From: Takifugu bimaculatus | Taxonomy: Eukaryota; Chordata; Actinopteri; Tetraodontiformes; Tetraodontidae | Assembly: GCA_004026145.2 (NCBI GenBank) | Contig: CP034980.1 | Coordinates: forward strand, 7,369,667 to 7,433,666 | DNA: 64,000 bases | Direction of reading: 5' to 3' | In this document: positions 60,837-64,000 of the stretch, piece by piece | How positions within the stretch are numbered: position 1 is the first letter of the stretch | Layout: the number at the start of each line of letters is the position of its first letter | Notes under the pieces: model-generated | Told to the model about the DNA's origin: nothing | Database searches by the model: none | The model's input: only the letters and a program-made list of their open reading frames with translations | Translations under genes and position numbers: made by a program

Positions 60837-63800
60837 CTGTGGGGGCGGATTATACAGATGTAATGATTCTATCAGATTTAAAAGGTTTGTTTTATTACTA
60901 CAACAACTATAGTATTAGTTCTGCTCACTTCAGGATCAAAATGGTGAATGTGTGTACTACTGTACATTTGCAGGCCATTATACCTTTTTGTATTTAAGGA
61001 TAATTCCAATGAGGGTGTGGTGGTGGTCAGCTCTTTGTACCTGTTTCTGAGGAGCAGGAGGGATAAATGGCTCTCCTGGGGCGGCTCACAGCAGGGCTTG
61101 TCCTCCCTTCAACGTCACTGTCTACCAGTGTGTAGAACTGTAGATTTGATCATTCAGACATATTACTTTTGTATTTTTTCCAACTCCTTTATTGTCTTGT
61201 GATAAAAGTCCTCCTCAGAATGTTTGATTGGTATTTATACATTTTAAATTTGTAGCTCTGACAGTGCTGCCTATTATGTTTTTCTTGTTTAATCTGCTGG
61301 CCGTGTCCTAAATAATCTTGTCTTGGCCTCTGCTACTTTCTTAAGTTTTTTTTGCATCTGTATTTGAGTGGCAGTGCAGAAATTGGGGCCTATGACTCTA
61401 TTATTTCATTCTATTAAATCCCAATCTGCAGAACTTAAGCTGCTGCACTTGAGCTGTTTTGACGGGTCGATTGGTCTTACCCGAGGCACGCTGGACGCAA
61501 CTGACATGGTTTCATCCGTCACACTGCTCTCGCTCACGGTGTCCACTGGCGGGTGTTTACCAAAGATGATCTTAGTTCTGTGTGAAGGGCCATGACATCA
61601 AAGACGGTTACTCGGCACAGATGGAAAGTGACTGATTAATCTGTTCCTCTGAACAACGGTTTGACCATTTGAGTGAAAAAGGCCCGTGTATGCCTGGTTG
61701 GTGTTTGCATGTTTAAGGGTGGTTGTCTGGTTTGCTCGCAGTGCTGTAGGCTGCATGACACTGGGGGCTGCAGAAACACCAATATCAAAAAAATACACCG
61801 CGAGCGCACTTGCACCCAAGTGCAAAAGGCAATTTGAAGCAGAGCTATTGGTGGCCATGTAGCGTTTCCTTTGGGGTTATACCTCAGCAGCTCCATTTAG
61901 TAGCTGAGAAATGACCTATTTTTATGTGTAATTGGTGTAGAACAAGCTAAACCAAGCATGTAATTGAAAGCGTGCCACTTCCACGGGGGGACTCCAAATA
62001 TTAGGATGTAGTAGGTGGAAGGGGGAGGTGAGTGTTTTGTCAGGCAAAACAGTAGAGAATGACAACAGCCGTGTCCCTAAGCCACTGAGACAACCATAAA
62101 ACAAATCAGCCACTTAGAGAGAGCTCGGCTGGAAATAAAAGGGAGGATGGGTGGAACTATACACCTTATGTATGCCTGTCTCGGCTAACTGGGGGCGCAT
62201 GCTGCCATTCGTTCCACGTTTGACCTCCGCCCAAACTCTCAGCTGTCATGCTGAGATACCTACATTACACAGCTCGGGCTCCCTGAGGTTGATAGACATG
62301 GTGAAATGGTCAATGGTGGCTGCTCATGTTAGGAAGATGCAAAAGTCTAAATGATACTAAGCTTGGTTTGATTTGGGGGTCAAAGCAAGCTTATTGTATG
62401 TCAAAAGACGCACGAGTATGATAATTTATATGTAACTGAGCCTTTTAAGACCAGGTCCTCATATTATTTTCCTTTGTGTTGTCTCACCTGTAGCATAAGG
62501 TGACGCATGCAGTGATGGAAAGGAGGGACACCAGGACCATCACACAGGCCCCAATCAGCACGTTTTTCTTCTTCTCTTCCTCCGCCTGCTGGAGGTCCCA
62601 CCACTCGAGGTCGCTGAACTGACAACGCTCTCCAATATAGCCCGCTACACAACTGCAACAGGTACAGCAATATCACAGGGTTTAACTTAGCTATTCAGTT
62701 GTACAGTTGCACCATATTATCATTTATTATTCCTGTATTTTAGGAAAAGAAAAATCCATATTTTTAAAGTTTAGCATCTGTGGGATCATGTAAGAGTCTT
62801 ACATGGTGCAGCCTGTGGATCAAATATTGATCACACATTAAATGATGGGTTATCTTAACAGTTTTTGTGATAGATTTTGATTGGTTTCTATCTTGAATAT
62901 ATTAAATAAGCAAAAGTGACATAACCATAACGTCATTAAACATGCCCAATTAAGTCTGCGTCTGAAATGTGCAGTATTACCAGTTAGTGTGCAGCCAGAG
63001 GCTTTCATGGTGGAACTCTAGCGACACCTACTGTTGGAGAACTGTAATAACATACATGTCTGCCCTTCATACAGGAATGCAGAAAAATCACGGTTTGGGC
63101 TGCATGTAAGCTATATACTGTTTTTGGGGGTTTTTTTTGCTGATTTTTAACAAAGGCTCAGCTTAGTTCAGTATAAATGTTCATTACTTGCAAGCATAAG
63201 AATCCACTTCGGGGAAATAGAAGCAGACGCCCTCGTAAAGGCAGTAGTTGTCGTGGGTGGAGGGGCAGCTCTCTGAGTCGCTGCTGTGGTTCTCTGTGCT
63301 GACATCTGCGGAGGTACTGGTGGGCAGTTGTGGCGAACTGGCCTCCGACTCTTGGATTATTTTAAGGATCAGTACCAAGCATTAGCACAGTAGGAGCTTT
63401 GTTCATTTGTACCATATGGTGTCTTTGTAAACTGCTGACTCAGATAAGTTTTGAAGGATATACAACAGAATTCCTCACCCACGCATAACAGCCCATCACC
63501 TGTGAACCCCTCCACACATGAACAGCCTGGACTACCACCATTCAGCAGGCATTGTGCATTCACATCGCAGCCAAGTGAGTCACAGTCATGCTGGTCTGGC
63601 AGAGAATGAACAAAAATGCAGTCACTCCTCTGAGTTAGGATAACATCCAGCTCAGGAGAAAATGCCTTACCTGAGACCATCTTGTCTGTGGAAAGGCGTT
63701 TTTCATTGTTTAAGTCTAAATTAGTCTCGATTGTATGAGTGGAGAAACCTGGAGTTGTCTGGGGATGTATTTTCATCAGCCCACTTTGTTTTTGGGAGAT

Positions 63801-63957
63801 GATAAATGGGTGGATTCAGTACTTCCAGAATCGGGCAAGCAGCTTTTCCCATCGGTTGCTAGGGTGTAGCTTGGCAGACAGGAGCAGTGGGCAAATCCCA
63901 GTTTGTGTTCGCAAATCTGGCTGCAACCTCCGTTCATGTGAAGGCAAACGTCTGCCC
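60562..63957 (-). CDS. egf: egf, gene-level span, 3' part (pro-epidermal growth factor); continues past the right edge
   Basis: Eight exons on the minus strand, 63957-63823, 63748-63671, 63595-63479, 63350-63188, 62652-62488, 61577-61481, 61137-61041 and 60836-60562, join in phase to 374 codons plus stop. In order they encode an EGF-like repeat, a linker, a second EGF-like repeat, a Ser/Thr linker, the mature EGF domain, a membrane span and a cytoplasmic tail. Pro-EGF is a single-pass membrane protein whose mature domain is released and binds the receptor EGFR. The mature domain keeps six cysteines with human spacing and the residues matching human Tyr37, Arg41 and Leu47. The N-terminal LDL-receptor-type YWTD part lies outside the window. 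Compared with human, two calcium-binding EGF repeats are missing before the mature domain. Confidence 0.93.
61041..61137 (-). CDS. egf: egf cytoplasmic tail exon
   Basis: A 97-base exon, acceptor ATCTACAG, donor ACAG|GTACAA. It encodes FYTLVDSDVEGRTSP and later RRAIYPSCSSET, entering in phase 0 and leaving in phase 1. The assignment rests on phase, splice sites and position. Confidence 0.75.
61481..61577 (-). CDS. egf: egf juxtamembrane/tail exon
   Basis: A 97-base exon, acceptor CTTCACACAG, donor CGG|GTAAGA. It completes the Arg codon after the membrane span and encodes TKIIFGKHPPVDTVSE, then a Ser/Thr-rich SSVTDETMSVASS. Confidence 0.8.
62488..62652 (-). CDS. egf: egf exon: end of mature EGF, membrane span
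   Basis: It encodes CVAGYIGERCQFSDLEWWDL (the last two cysteines of mature EGF with the receptor-binding Tyr, Arg and Leu), a charged EEEKKK stretch, and a hydrophobic span LIGACVMVLVSLLSITACV. Acceptor CTGTTGCAG, donor CAG|GTGAGA. The intron position inside the EGF domain, after YAC and two bases of Asn, matches human. Confidence 0.95.
63019..63038 (-). promoter_or_regulatory. CTCF-like motif in egf intron
   Basis: The minus strand reads CCAACAGTAGGTGTCGCTA, a partial CTCF consensus match pointing left. Confidence 0.35.
63188..63350 (-). CDS. egf: egf exon: linker and first part of mature EGF
   Basis: It encodes a Ser/Thr-rich linker (SEASSPQLPTSTSADVS), then SDSESCPSTHDNYC and LYEGVCFYFPEVDSYAC, the first four cysteines of mature EGF. 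The pyrimidine tract at its acceptor (ATAATCCAAG) is poor, so the exact start is inferred from phase (163 bases = 2 + 53 codons + 2). Donor AA|GTAATG. Confidence 0.88.
63479..63595 (-). CDS. egf: egf EGF-like repeat exon
   Basis: A 117-base exon, phase 1 to phase 1. It encodes one complete EGF-like repeat with six cysteines, QHDCDSLGCDVNAQC followed by GGSPGCSCVEGFTGDG. With the previous exon it reads MVSDQHDC, matching human MVSDQDDC, which fixes its place in the protein. Confidence 0.95.
63671..63748 (-). CDS. egf: egf linker exon
   Basis: A 78-base exon between introns of 74 and 75 bases, phase 1 to phase 1. It encodes FSTHTIETNLDLNNEKRL then STDKMVS. The 3' end is certain (CAG|GTAAGG). 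The 5' end at 63748 is chosen because it is the AG that keeps phase with the upstream repeat; the alternative AG at 63758-63757 would break the frame. Confidence 0.8.
63823..63957 (-). CDS. egf: egf EGF-like repeat exon (first in window)
   Basis: A 135-base exon after acceptor CTCCTACAG. It encodes ADVCLHMNGGCSQICEH and FAHCSCLPSYTLATDGKSC, a six-cysteine EGF-like repeat of the NGGCS type. Donor GAA|GTACTG is imperfect, chosen for phase. The preceding 43 bases to the window edge are intron. Confidence 0.88.
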
Positions 63958-64000
63958 CTGTAGGAGTAACGACGCTAGGAAGATTAAATGGGCTCCGCTG

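Noticed and set aside
1..64000. CRISPR arrays, bacterial operons, integrases
   Set aside because: No direct-repeat/spacer structure or prokaryotic gene layout; the window is spliced vertebrate DNA.

Overview
This window is vertebrate nuclear DNA, almost certainly from a teleost fish and probably a spiny-rayed one. The evidence is a complete pitx2 gene with the two alternative first coding exons seen in fish and mammals, a complete elovl6, and the 3' half of egf. Several introns are very short (74, 75 and 128 bp in egf), and dinucleotide microsatellites are plentiful. The order pitx2(+), elovl6(+), egf(-) matches human 4q25 (PITX2, ENPEP, ELOVL6, EGF), but I find no ENPEP exons between pitx2 and elovl6.

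Layout. From 1 to about 24.4 kb lies a gene-poor flank upstream of pitx2. It holds microsatellites, a perfect 30-bp inverted repeat at 6.5 kb, a possible decayed repeat at 11.3-12.0 kb and non-coding stretches that look like candidate enhancers. From 24.5 to 33.3 kb is pitx2: a likely untranslated exon 1 (donor at 25030), the short isoform-a first coding exon (27005-27050), the isoform-c first coding exon (30179-30362), the shared homeobox exon (30824-31023) and the shared last exon (31798-32358). The last intron carries two FoxH1 consensus sites in opposite orientation and an Nkx2-type site, the composition of the known left-side (Nodal-responsive) pitx2 enhancer.

From 33.3 to 44.5 kb is the pitx2-elovl6 interval. 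It has a CpG-rich promoter-like patch without an obvious gene at 35.8-36.1 kb, a candidate unrecognised spliced coding gene end at 38236-38497, a weaker one at 39.2-39.6 kb and three CTCF-like motifs in the same orientation. From 44.9 to 56 kb is elovl6 (four coding exons, 269 residues, first intron about 8.4 kb). From 56 to 60.5 kb lies a spacer with a 36-bp palindrome and a decayed LINE. From 60562 to the right edge, on the minus strand, is the 3' part of egf: eight coding exons whose phases all join, covering two EGF-like repeats, the mature EGF domain, the membrane span and the cytoplasmic tail.

The genes do not form one pathway. pitx2 is a developmental transcription factor (left-right asymmetry, eye, pituitary, craniofacial), elovl6 is a fatty-acid elongase of the ER, and egf is the precursor of a growth factor. 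They are linked by ancient synteny. CTCF-like motif orientation suggests an insulated elovl6 domain separate from pitx2; this is an inference from motifs only.
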